NCBI GenBank assembly: GCA_003646745.1
Contig: QMLM01000007.1
Location: 1 to 18,717 of the forward strand
Direction of reading: 5' to 3'
DNA: 18,717 nt
From: Deltaproteobacteria bacterium
GTDB taxonomy: Bacteria; Desulfobacterota; B13-G15; RBG-16-54-18
Shown here: positions 7,828 through 15,580 of the stretch, one piece after another
Layout: every line of letters starts with the position of its first letter
Position numbering within the stretch: the stretch's first letter is position 1
Made by a program: the position numbers and the translations under genes
Notes under the pieces: generated by a model
Seen by the model: the letters and a program-made list of their open reading frames with translations, nothing else
The model's database searches: none
What the model was told of the DNA's origin: nothing

Positions 7828-9210
7828 ATGGAGAGGAAGGTGTGGAACGAAGGGATGGAGCTCCTGAGTCGTGAGGCCGTCGAGGAAATACGAACGGAAA
7901 GGCTCAAAAGGCAACTTAAGTACTGTTATGAGAATTCAGAGTATTATCGAAGGAAATTCAATGAAGTCGGGGCAAGGCCCCAGGATATCAAGACATGGGA
8001 GGACTTTCGCCAGCTTCCTATCCTTATGACCAAGGAGGAGGAGAGGGCGAGTCAGCAGGAGTCCCTGGAGCGTTTCGGGCACCCCTTTGGGATGCACCTT
8101 TGCGTCCCGCTGGAGAGGATCATCGTGGCCAAAACCACAGGGGGGACCACCGGCACCCCTACTTTCAGCTACTCTTTCACCCAACATGACCTGCAGCGAT
8201 GGAACGAGGGGCTTGCCAGAGCATATTGGGTGGCGGGGCTTCGCCCCGGGGACAGGGTTCTTTTCTGTTTCCCCCTCTGTGGTGTGTGGGCGGGCTCACA
8301 GTTGAAGACGGTGCTCACCTATATGGGGATTCTCTCCCTCGATATGGGGGCGGAGCTGGGGGTAGGGAGAATCGTTGAATTTACCAAATGGATCAAACCC
8401 AATGTCCTCATGGCTACCCCCTCCTTTGCCGAAGCCTTCATGGAGAAATATCAGGAGTTAACAGGGCGTGAGGTTAAGGAGTTGGGGATAGAAAAGCTCC
8501 TTTTGACCGGAGAGCCTGGGGTAGGGATTCCCTCCATTAGAGAGAAGATGGAGCGGGCCTACGGGGGTCGCTGGGCGGACTATATGGCGGTTTGCAGTGA
8601 GGCCTTCTCCGGATCGTGTCTCACCGAGGAATATAAGGGGCTGCACGAGGTAGCGCTGGATCTCAGCATCTACTCCGATGACCTGGTAGATCCAGAGACC
8701 AAGGCCCCCTTGGAGGTCAAAGATGGCGCCATCGGCGAGGGGGTCATTACCTCCTTGGATCGTGAGGGCCTCCCTTTCATCAAATATGCCCTGGGGGATA
8801 TCATCCAGGTCTTTACTAATAGATGCACCTGCGGCTACCCCGGATCAGGAAACAGATTTAAGGTGATAGGTCGCTTTGAGGACAGACTGATCGTTGACGG
8901 GGTGACGGTCTATCCCATGGCCATCAGGGATGTGATTACCTCTTTTTACCCCAGGGTGACGGGGGCAATGCGAATTGTCCTTACCGAACCCCCTCCTTAC
9001 ATTAAGCCCCCCTTGAGGATCAAGGTGGAGTATGGGATCGGGATGGAAAGTCACCAGCTGGCCGAACTAGAGGGGGCAATCCAGGAAAAGATGTTTGCTA
9101 TGTATCGGATTCGATGCACCCTCGAGTTTCTCCCCCCCGAGTCCCTGGGCAGGGTGACCAAAAAGACTCCGCTCTTTGAGAGATACTATGAGAAAGAGGG
9201 TGAGAGGTGA
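7828..9210 (+). CDS. Phenylacetate-CoA ligase-like adenylate-forming enzyme
   Basis: This is a 460-residue enzyme of the PaaK branch of the ANL superfamily. The branch activates a carboxylic acid as acyl-AMP, then usually transfers it to CoA. The ATP-binding loop is TTGGTTGTPT at 103-112. Other family landmarks are the N-terminal RLKRQLKYCYENSEYYRRKF, LLLTGEPG (225-232), a CxCG pair (C333, C335), and the hinge segment GRFEDRLIVDGVTVYP (348-363) that begins the C-terminal lid domain. The lid ends with GRVTKKTPLFERYY, which probably supplies the catalytic lysine. The usual YRTGD motif reads YALGD (320-324). The substrate cannot be deduced, and an aromatic or other organic acid is the default guess. 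The downstream hydrolase gene overlaps it by 4 nt (GTGA), so the two products probably work in one pathway. Confidence 0.85.
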   Translation: MERKVWNEGMELLSREAVEEIRTERLKRQLKYCYENSEYYRRKFNEVGARPQDIKTWEDFRQLPILMTKEEERASQQESLERFGHPFGMHLCVPLERIIVAKTTGGTTGTPTFSYSFTQHDLQRWNEGLARAYWVAGLRPGDRVLFCFPLCGVWAGSQLKTVLTYMGILSLDMGAELGVGRIVEFTKWIKPNVLMATPSFAEAFMEKYQELTGREVKELGIEKLLLTGEPGVGIPSIREKMERAYGGRWADYMAVCSEAFSGSCLTEEYKGLHEVALDLSIYSDDLVDPETKAPLEVKDGAIGEGVITSLDREGLPFIKYALGDIIQVFTNRCTCGYPGSGNRFKVIGRFEDRLIVDGVTVYPMAIRDVITSFYPRVTGAMRIVLTEPPPYIKPPLRIKVEYGIGMESHQLAELEGAIQEKMFAMYRIRCTLEFLPPESLGRVTKKTPLFERYYEKEGER

Positions 9211-10160
9211 TAGGTTCTATTTCTTATCCGCAGCAAATAACCCCGCGGGTGACTATTTTGGGAAATCACTTTTTCTCCCTTTATCTGATCCACAGCCAGC
9301 CAAAGGTGATCATCGAGTGCGGGGTGCGGGCCATCGTGCCCCTGGTAATTGATCAAATAAAGGGATTGGGGATAGAGCTTGAGGAAATAGGTTTCATCTT
9401 TTTGATGCACCCCCACTTTGATCATGCTACGGGTGTAACCATCTGGAAGCAAGAGATGCCCTGGTTAAAAGTTGTCGGGACCCCATTGTGTCAAGAGGTC
9501 TTGTCCCGCAAAAAGACCATCTCCTTTTTTAGAGACCAGGATGAGGCCATTTCGGAATTCTTGGTGTCCCAAGGGGAAATCGATTTTGTTCCCCCTTTAG
9601 GTGAGAGACGAATTGAGATAGATCATCTCCTTTCGCCATCGGCCAACCTCGATATGGGGCCAGGGGTGACCTTACAGTTAATCGACGCCCCCGGTCACTC
9701 CTTGGGGGCAATTGCAGTATATCTTCCTGAGGATGAGATAATTTTCACCTCTGATTCCCTTGGCTTCTTTCTACCTCCCCGGGATTTTTTTCCTCTATAT
9801 TTTGTAGATTACAGGGGTTATTTGGAGACTATTCAAAAATTAAGGGATTTTAGACCTAAATATATCGGAATTGCACACCAGGGGCACCTTCGCCAAGGGG
9901 AAGGTGATGACTTTTTTGCCCTGAGTAGGGAGCAAGCAGAAAGACTCCATCAGGAGATCGTTTATGACCTGAACAGGGGGGAGCTTTCCTCTCAAGTAGA
10001 GGAGAAATTATTTAGGCGTTTTTATAATCGGGAACTAAGGATCTATACCCCAGATAACATTAAAGGATGTTGCTCTTTGTTGGTGCGCCGCAGCGCCGAG
10101 GTGCAAGGAGTTATTGCAGATAATAGGGGGCCAACAATTCATCAGGATAGTAGACCTTAG
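9207..10160 (+). CDS. Metallo-beta-lactamase-fold hydrolase
   Basis: This is a 317-residue MBL-superfamily enzyme. The metal-binding set looks complete: HPHFDH at 68-73 (H68, H70, D72, H73), H164 in DAPGHS, D183 in TSDS, and H224 or H227 in IAHQGH. This predicts a dinuclear metal site and hydrolysis of a thioester, lactone, phosphoester or similar. The sheet-forming YLIHSQPKVIIECG near the N-terminus is typical of glyoxalase II/thioesterase-like members. GTG at 9207 overlaps the ligase stop (GTGA), with AGAGGGTGAGAG as ribosome binding site. Pairing with a CoA ligase favours an acyl-CoA or related thioester substrate, but that is inference. No secretion signal is visible, so it is probably cytosolic. 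Its last 50 bases also encode the C-terminus of the opposite-strand gene. Confidence 0.85.
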   Translation: MIGSISYPQQITPRVTILGNHFFSLYLIHSQPKVIIECGVRAIVPLVIDQIKGLGIELEEIGFIFLMHPHFDHATGVTIWKQEMPWLKVVGTPLCQEVLSRKKTISFFRDQDEAISEFLVSQGEIDFVPPLGERRIEIDHLLSPSANLDMGPGVTLQLIDAPGHSLGAIAVYLPEDEIIFTSDSLGFFLPPRDFFPLYFVDYRGYLETIQKLRDFRPKYIGIAHQGHLRQGEGDDFFALSREQAERLHQEIVYDLNRGELSSQVEEKLFRRFYNRELRIYTPDNIKGCCSLLVRRSAEVQGVIADNRGPTIHQDSRP

Positions 10161-10638
10161 TGGCCTTATAGAGGAGCTTTGCTTTGTATGGAACTTGAAC
10201 ACAAAGATCACGGCTGTAAAAAACTATGTCCATCGTGACAAAGCTGGCCTTCCGGTAATGTTTGAACCAATTGAACAATCCTTCCTGCTCTTGCTGTGGT
10301 CTCAATAGCCCTTGGGGAATAAGGACTGGGTATCTGAACCTAGCCGGTTGAAAGTTGGGGCCGGCCAAATCTCTGATTTCCCCATCGATCACCCAAACAG
10401 TGGCTTGGTCTGTCGGCGAAGGGAATTGGTGGATGATTGTTCCCTCCAAGTGATACAACTTGGACCCTTGTTGGAAATAAAGGGGGGGCTGTATTAAATT
10501 AGGGTGCGTTGGTTTAGATCTTATAAAGATTTCTAAGCTGAGGGCCTTTTGAATAGAGTAGGTTCTATAGAGGAAATATATAATGATCCCCGCCAAAGCA
10601 ATTACAATGAGGAATATCCATGGTCTGTCCCGGGACAT
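10111..10638 (-). CDS. Membrane-anchored protein of unknown function
   Basis: I do not recognise this 175-residue protein. It has a short N-terminal cytoplasmic stretch (MSRDRP), one hydrophobic segment at about residues 7-24, then a soluble domain that would face the periplasm. The domain has a polar, proline-containing region around 40-60, a segment around 60-105 likely to be beta-rich, and a tyrosine-rich C-terminus. It has a single cysteine, so no disulfide is suggested within the chain. The start ATG has a G-rich ribosome binding site (AAGGGGGCAAA). It is transcribed alone, against the MBL gene, and overlaps it tail to tail by 50 bp. A spurious frame is less likely, given the anchor, start signal, length and absence of a competing plus-strand gene across 10161-10638. 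Confidence 0.7.
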   Translation of the reverse strand: MSRDRPWIFLIVIALAGIIIYFLYRTYSIQKALSLEIFIRSKPTHPNLIQPPLYFQQGSKLYHLEGTIIHQFPSPTDQATVWVIDGEIRDLAGPNFQPARFRYPVLIPQGLLRPQQEQEGLFNWFKHYRKASFVTMDIVFYSRDLCVQVPYKAKLLYKATKVYYPDELLAPYYLQ

Positions 10639-10656
10639 TTTGCCCCCTTATGCGGT

Positions 10657-10685
10657 TTTTTAGATTTTTGATCAATGTATGACAA
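10657..10685 (-). promoter_or_regulatory. Candidate promoter for the anchored unknown protein
   Basis: On the minus strand TTGTCA (10685-10680) is followed after 17 nt by TAAAAA (10662-10657), roughly 20 nt before the start codon. The -35 matches 5 of 6 consensus positions and the -10 matches 4 of 6. The sequence lies in an AT-rich gap of 169 nt shared with the hisS promoter. An alternative pair lies a little further upstream (TTGATT, 17 nt, TACATT). Evidence is by eye only. Confidence 0.3.
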
Positions 10686-10746
10686 ATTATTTCGGAAATC
10701 AAGGATGACCATAAAAAGGGAGAGGTTACTATTTAGGCAGTTGGGT

Positions 10747-10773
10747 TTGACTTTTCCCATCATTTATTATAAA
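10747..10773 (+). promoter_or_regulatory. Probable hisS promoter
   Basis: TTGACT at 10747-10752 and TATAAA at 10768-10773 are each 5 of 6 to the sigma70 consensus, separated by a slightly short 15-nt spacer. The -10 ends about 34 nt before the hisS ATG. hisS is the first plus-strand gene after the opposite-strand unknown gene, so it needs its own promoter here. Confidence 0.5.
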
Positions 10774-10807
10774 AGGTTTAAAGATATTGTAGACAAGAGG
10801 GTAGTAT

Positions 10808-12070
10808 ATGTCTGTAAAGGCAGTAAGGGGGTTCAGCGATATCCTTCCATCTGAGATCTGGCGGTGGAGATTGCTGGAGGAGCGCGCCCGTGAAGTCCTG
10901 GATGGATTTGGATTCTCCGAGATGAGGATTCCTATCTTGGAGAGAATGGAGCTTTTCTCCCGCAGTATTGGTGAGGAGACGGATATAGTAGAGAAGGAGA
11001 TGTATACATTTGCGGACCGCAACGGTGACCTCATCACCTTGCGCCCTGAGGCCACTGCCTCTATGGCAAGGGCCTATATAGAACACAAAATGTATGCTTT
11101 TGATCCAGTGGCAAAGTTGTATTTCATCGGGCCTATGTTTAGATATGAGAGGCCGCAAAAGGGAAGATATCGCCAATTTCACCAGATAGATGTAGAGGTC
11201 TTTGGTATTTCTCAACCCATGATAGATGCCGAGGTTATGGCCATCTTGATGCACTACCTCTCCACCTTGGGGGTAAACGGCTGCGAATTACAGATCAACT
11301 CCCTTGGCTGTCCCCGTTGTCGTCTTCCCTATAAGGAGGACTTACGGACCTTTTTGAGGGATCACTCTCTCCAGCTCTGTCCAGATTGCCGCAGGAGGAT
11401 GGAGAAAAATCCCCTGCGGGCCTTTGACTGCAAGGCCCAGGGATGCCAGGAGGTGATGACAGACGCCCCCCTTGTAGAGGATTATCTCTGTAGGGAATGC
11501 GCCGATCATTTTGCTGGGGTAAAGGCCTACCTGGAGTCCATGGATGTCCCTTACAGGGTAAACCCAAGGATGGTGAGGGGGTTGGACTATTATACCAGGA
11601 CCACCTTTGAGGTAATTGCAGAAGGCTTAGGGGCGCAAAATGCGGTGGCCGCTGGGGGCAGGTATGACCATCTCATAGAGGAGCTAGGTGGACCGGGTGT
11701 CCCCGGTATCGGTTTTGCTATAGGGATGGAGCGTCTTATTCTACTGTTGCCCGATCAAGCCCACTTCTATGGCCCATCATTGTTCATCGCCGCCTTGGGG
11801 GAGGAGGCCCAAAGGGAAGCCTTTGCCTTAAGCTACAGATTTAACTTGGCTGGGGTGAGGTCGATGATAGACTATGAAGGGCGTAGTCTTAAGGCGCAGA
11901 TGCGCAGGGCGAATAAGTTCCGCGCTCGCTATGTGCTGATAATCGGTGAGGATGAACTGCGCACGGGAAAGGCAATTCTCAGAGATATGGAAAAGAGCAA
12001 ACAGCAAGAGGTTCCCTTCCCTTCCGTTTTTAAAGAGGTAATTAGTCGGCTAAAGGGAGGGAGTGTTTAA
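10808..12070 (+). CDS. hisS: Histidyl-tRNA synthetase
   Basis: This class II aminoacyl-tRNA synthetase charges tRNA-His and works as a homodimer. It is 420 residues, a normal length. It shows the N-terminal RGFSDILP, LRPEATA (78-84), the motif 2 region YRQFHQIDVEVFG, the histidine-specific RGLDYYTRTTFE (257-267) and motif 3 GFAIGMERL (302-310). An anticodon-binding domain follows. The insertion between motif 2 and the HisA box carries several cysteines (CPRC 168-171, CPDC 191-194, C208, C213, CREC 228-231). This looks like a zinc-ribbon-type insertion, seen in many HisRS of this kind. AGAGGG precedes the ATG by 7 nt. Its stop codon is shared in opposite orientation with rpoD. Confidence 0.97.
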   Translation: MSVKAVRGFSDILPSEIWRWRLLEERAREVLDGFGFSEMRIPILERMELFSRSIGEETDIVEKEMYTFADRNGDLITLRPEATASMARAYIEHKMYAFDPVAKLYFIGPMFRYERPQKGRYRQFHQIDVEVFGISQPMIDAEVMAILMHYLSTLGVNGCELQINSLGCPRCRLPYKEDLRTFLRDHSLQLCPDCRRRMEKNPLRAFDCKAQGCQEVMTDAPLVEDYLCRECADHFAGVKAYLESMDVPYRVNPRMVRGLDYYTRTTFEVIAEGLGAQNAVAAGGRYDHLIEELGGPGVPGIGFAIGMERLILLLPDQAHFYGPSLFIAALGEEAQREAFALSYRFNLAGVRSMIDYEGRSLKAQMRRANKFRARYVLIIGEDELRTGKAILRDMEKSKQQEVPFPSVFKEVISRLKGGSV

Positions 12071-13746
12071 TAATCCACGAAGCTCTTTAGTTTTTTGCTC
12101 CTGCTGGGATGACGCAGCTTGCGCAGGGCCTTGGCCTCAATCTGTCGGATCCTCTCCCGTGTGACGGAGAAATCTTGTCCCACCTCCTCTAAGGTATGAT
12201 CGTATTTTTCCCCTATGCCAAATCTCATCCTTAAGACCTTTTCCTCCCTGGGAGTGAGAGTGGCCAAGACCTTTCTGACTTGTTCCACCAGGTTTTTGGT
12301 GACCACGGCCTCGCCAGGGGAGACCGCCTTTTTGTCCTCGATAAAGTCCCCCAGGTGGCTATCCTCATCTTCCCCTATCGGGGTTTCTAAGGAGATGGGT
12401 TCTTTAGCTATTTTGAGAATCTTGCGCACCTTCTCTACAGGCATCTCCATTCTTTCGGCGATCTCTTCCGGATGAGGCTCCCGCCCCAGCTCTTGAACGA
12501 GATAACGGGATGTCCTGATCAACTTATTGATGGTTTCAATCATATGCACGGGTATCCTGATGGTCCTGGCTTGGTCAGCGATTGCTCTGGTAATGGCCTG
12601 CCTTATCCACCAGGTAGCATAAGTGCTGAATTTATAACCCCTGGTGTACTCGAATTTGTCCACTGCCTTCATCAACCCGATGTTGCCCTCCTGAATGAGG
12701 TCGAGGAACTGCAGCCCTCTATTTGTGTATTTTTTGGCAATGCTCACCACCAATCTCAAGTTGGCCTTGACCAATTCATTTTTGGCCTCTTTGGCTATGG
12801 ACTCCCCGCGATGAATACCCTCAAGGGCCTTTTTCAACCCTGCGGCAGAGAGCCCCGCCTCCTGTTCTATGCGCTGGATCTTCCGATAGGTGTTTTTTAC
12901 TCCTTTCTCCAGCTCCACAAACTCCTCTTCGTTGAGTCCCCTCTCCTTAAAGAGGGACTTCTTTCTGGCGGGGTTTTTCTTCACCTCTCGCAGAAAAGAC
13001 CTCAATCTTTGCGCAGGCACCCCTAATCTTTTGGCCGCTGCGGAGATCTCTTCCTCAGCCTTCTCAATCCTGCGCACCAGTCCCCTTAATTTATCTACGA
13101 TGGCCTCGATCTGACGCTCTTTGAGGTTTATCTGAGTGAGGAGTGTAACCATCTCTTCCCGTCTTCTCTGAAGTTCTTCTTCACCAGCCTCTCCCTTTAC
13201 CTTCAGCCTCTGAATCTGTTCATCGAGGAGCTTTACCCGATCTATGATTCCCAAGATCTTCTCCTTGAAGAATTGCTCCTCTTCAGCAAAGTCTTCGTCA
13301 TCCTCAAAATCATTGGTGACATCCCTAATATTTATTTTTCCCTCACGAAGCCCCTCCCCTATATTTAAGACCTCCTTCACCGTCACAGGACAGTTGAGGA
13401 TGACCCTGATTACCTCCTTTTTACCCTCCTCTATCCTTTTGGCGATAGCTACTTCACCTTCCCTGGTCAATAGAGATACCCGTCCCATCTCCCGCAAGTA
13501 TAACCTTACAGGGTCACTGGTTCTGCCAATGAGGTTAAGGTCTTCAATTTCCTCCACTTTTTCTTCTTCGATAAATTCCTGTCCGACTTTTCGTACACCC
13601 ACCCCCTTCTCCTCATCGATGACCTCGATATCCATCTCATCGAACGTCGTCAACATATCGTCCAATTGCTCGGAGGAGACCTCGTCCGAGGTCATGATCT
13701 CATCAACCTCATCAAACTCCAAAAGCCCTTTATCCTTCAAGGTCAT
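12067..13746 (-). CDS. rpoD: Primary sigma factor RpoD (sigma-70)
   Basis: This is the housekeeping sigma subunit of RNA polymerase, directing recognition of -10 and -35 elements. It is 559 residues. Region 1.1 is short (about 1-45), followed by region 1.2 (about 76-110). A large acidic and coiled non-conserved region spans about 115-310. Region 2 (about 322-395) contains VSIAKKYTNRGLQFLDLIQEGN and YATWWIRQAITRAI. Region 3 is about 405-475. Region 4 (about 490-555) contains the helix-turn-helix SVTRERIRQIEAKALRKLRH. ATG at 13746 has AAAGGAGAAAG upstream. Region 1.1 starts straight at KDKGLLEFDEV, so several N-terminal residues common in relatives are missing. It is the last gene of the yqeY-mutS2-dnaG-rpoD block and collides with hisS. 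Confidence 0.97.
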   Translation of the reverse strand: MTLKDKGLLEFDEVDEIMTSDEVSSEQLDDMLTTFDEMDIEVIDEEKGVGVRKVGQEFIEEEKVEEIEDLNLIGRTSDPVRLYLREMGRVSLLTREGEVAIAKRIEEGKKEVIRVILNCPVTVKEVLNIGEGLREGKINIRDVTNDFEDDEDFAEEEQFFKEKILGIIDRVKLLDEQIQRLKVKGEAGEEELQRRREEMVTLLTQINLKERQIEAIVDKLRGLVRRIEKAEEEISAAAKRLGVPAQRLRSFLREVKKNPARKKSLFKERGLNEEEFVELEKGVKNTYRKIQRIEQEAGLSAAGLKKALEGIHRGESIAKEAKNELVKANLRLVVSIAKKYTNRGLQFLDLIQEGNIGLMKAVDKFEYTRGYKFSTYATWWIRQAITRAIADQARTIRIPVHMIETINKLIRTSRYLVQELGREPHPEEIAERMEMPVEKVRKILKIAKEPISLETPIGEDEDSHLGDFIEDKKAVSPGEAVVTKNLVEQVRKVLATLTPREEKVLRMRFGIGEKYDHTLEEVGQDFSVTRERIRQIEAKALRKLRHPSRSKKLKSFVDY

Positions 13747-13777
13747 AGTCTCTTTCTCCTTTTAAATCTCTTTATAT

Positions 13778-13786
13778 ATTATATCA
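13778..13786 (-). promoter_or_regulatory. Extended -10 element upstream of rpoD
   Basis: In the 60-nt gap between dnaG and rpoD the minus strand reads TGATATAAT, a perfect -10 hexamer with the TG of an extended -10. It lies about 32 nt before the rpoD ATG. No good -35 is seen at 16-18 nt, which fits an extended -10 promoter. It could supply rpoD independently of the upstream operon, as internal promoters do in E. coli's rpsU-dnaG-rpoD operon. Confidence 0.5.
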
Positions 13787-13806
13787 TAAACTTAGCAAAA
13801 AGTTCT

Positions 13807-15576
13807 CTAATCAAGACCTCTTTTCAACCTTTCTTCTTTAAGTTTGAGAGTTTTTTTGCGCAACAACAGGGAATTCAACAAGGCCTCATCTCCCCTTGTC
13901 TGTGCCTCTTTGATTCTTCTGGTGAGATCCTCCAGTTCTTTTTTTAACAGCTTCATCTTTATTTTGTTAAGGCAGTCTGAAACGATCCTTTCTGCGGTAC
14001 CTTCCTCCATTTCCTCTTCCTGAAAGGCCAGGTGGAAGGCCATCTCGCTTACCCCTCTTTCCTCCAATTGGGGCGATAATCTGTCTAGGGAAAGGCCTCC
14101 ATGGAGCTGGAAGTCTTGGATTACCAATTCAGCTATTGCCCGCAGATCTTGATCCTCTAGCCCATCCATTACCCCCTCTTGTGCCACCAGGGGGATGTAC
14201 TCCGGGTGTTGAATCATCATTTGCACCAGTGTCTTTCCCGCCGATATATGTACCCTGGTTATCAATTCTTTACCTTCGTCCTCCTTTTTCCCTTTGCTTA
14301 TTTTTCGGGCGGCGTCTAAAATCTTGGCCTCTTCCACCTTCACCTTCTCGGCCAGATGCCTGAGATAAAGGCCTCTGCGCACCCCATCTTTGATCTGAAC
14401 AAGGAAAGGGAGGGCAGCTTCTGCCGCCTTGGCCCTTCCCTCCACTTCATCTAAATCATGTCCTTCCACTAAGGTCTCTATGGCATACTCCACTCCGCCG
14501 ACTTCTCTCTCCCATAATGCCTGTAGTGAAAACCCCTTCTGAAAATAACTATCTGGATCCAATCCATCAGGCAATGGGACCACCTTGGGGAATAGATCTT
14601 CCTGGATGAAGATCTCCAAAGCCCTGACGGCCGCCTTTTTCCCCGCCTCATCGGGGTCAAATATTAAGGAAAACTCTTTGGCAAATCTCCGCAAGAGTCT
14701 TACTTGTCCAGGGGTGAGGGCAGTCCCCAAGGTAGCCACTACGTTTTTCACCCCCTTTTGCGACATGCTGAGCAGGTCAAAATACCCTTCCACAATGTAA
14801 ACCCTGCCTCCCTCTTTCTGGATATACTTTCTAGCTATATTCAGCCCGTAAAAATTCTCTCCCTTTTTATAGAGGGATGACTCAGGGGAGTTGAGGTACT
14901 TCGGTTCTTTACCGTCCTCTAGGATACGACCCCCAAAGCCGATCACCCTGTCCCGCAAATCGAAGATGGGGAAGATGATCCTACCGCGAAACCTATCATA
15001 CCACCCCCCTTTCTTGGGGATGATGAGACCCAAAGATTCCGCCTCTTTCAAATTTGCCCCTTTCTCCTTGAGGTAGGTCAGTAAGGCATCCCATCGCGAG
15101 GGTGCATATCCGAGTCTATACTCTTCCCATACCTCCCTGCTGATTCCCCTGCGCTGCAGGTAATCTCTGGCGTCCCTTCCTTCTTTCCCCTCCATTAGTT
15201 GATGTACATAAAACTTCAAGGCCAAGGTATTGATCTTGAATAGGTTCTCCTTCCTGTTATCCTTTGCCGTCACCCTGACCTCAGGGATTTTTACTCCGTA
15301 TCTTTGGGCCAGGACCTTGGCCGCCTCCGCAAAGGAGATCTGTTCGTACTTCATGAGAAAACTGAATACGTTTCCGCCCACCCCACATCCGAAGCAATGG
15401 AACAGCTGTTTTTCCTCGCTCACCACGAAAGAGGGGGTTTTTTCTTGGTGAAAGGGGCAAAGCCCTTTATAGTTTCTGCCAGCCTTTTTTAAAGTTACAT
15501 AATCGGAGATCACCTCCACAATATCTGCCCGCTGCCTTATTTCCTCCAATACTGCTTCGGGAATTAACCCCCCCAT
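13807..15576 (-). CDS. dnaG: DNA primase DnaG
   Basis: This enzyme makes RNA primers for replication and interacts with DnaB helicase. It is 589 residues. The CHC2 zinc finger uses C40 and H43 (LCPFH) with C61 and C64 (HCFGCG). The catalytic core follows, with the TOPRIM domain showing E263 (VEGYFD) and the DPDEAG motif (D307, D309). A helical C-terminal domain for helicase binding runs from about 450. ATG at 15576 lies 4 nt after the mutS2 stop. A GGGGTGA Shine-Dalgarno is built into the last mutS2 codons, so translation is probably coupled. No catalytic residue is missing. Confidence 0.97.
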   Translation of the reverse strand: MGGLIPEAVLEEIRQRADIVEVISDYVTLKKAGRNYKGLCPFHQEKTPSFVVSEEKQLFHCFGCGVGGNVFSFLMKYEQISFAEAAKVLAQRYGVKIPEVRVTAKDNRKENLFKINTLALKFYVHQLMEGKEGRDARDYLQRRGISREVWEEYRLGYAPSRWDALLTYLKEKGANLKEAESLGLIIPKKGGWYDRFRGRIIFPIFDLRDRVIGFGGRILEDGKEPKYLNSPESSLYKKGENFYGLNIARKYIQKEGGRVYIVEGYFDLLSMSQKGVKNVVATLGTALTPGQVRLLRRFAKEFSLIFDPDEAGKKAAVRALEIFIQEDLFPKVVPLPDGLDPDSYFQKGFSLQALWEREVGGVEYAIETLVEGHDLDEVEGRAKAAEAALPFLVQIKDGVRRGLYLRHLAEKVKVEEAKILDAARKISKGKKEDEGKELITRVHISAGKTLVQMMIQHPEYIPLVAQEGVMDGLEDQDLRAIAELVIQDFQLHGGLSLDRLSPQLEERGVSEMAFHLAFQEEEMEEGTAERIVSDCLNKIKMKLLKKELEDLTRRIKEAQTRGDEALLNSLLLRKKTLKLKEERLKRGLD

Positions 15577-15580
15577 CTCT

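Noticed and set aside
9207..10160. Antibiotic-resistance beta-lactamase
   Set aside because: Only the fold is shared. There is no signal peptide, and pairing with a CoA ligase points to a metabolic hydrolase.
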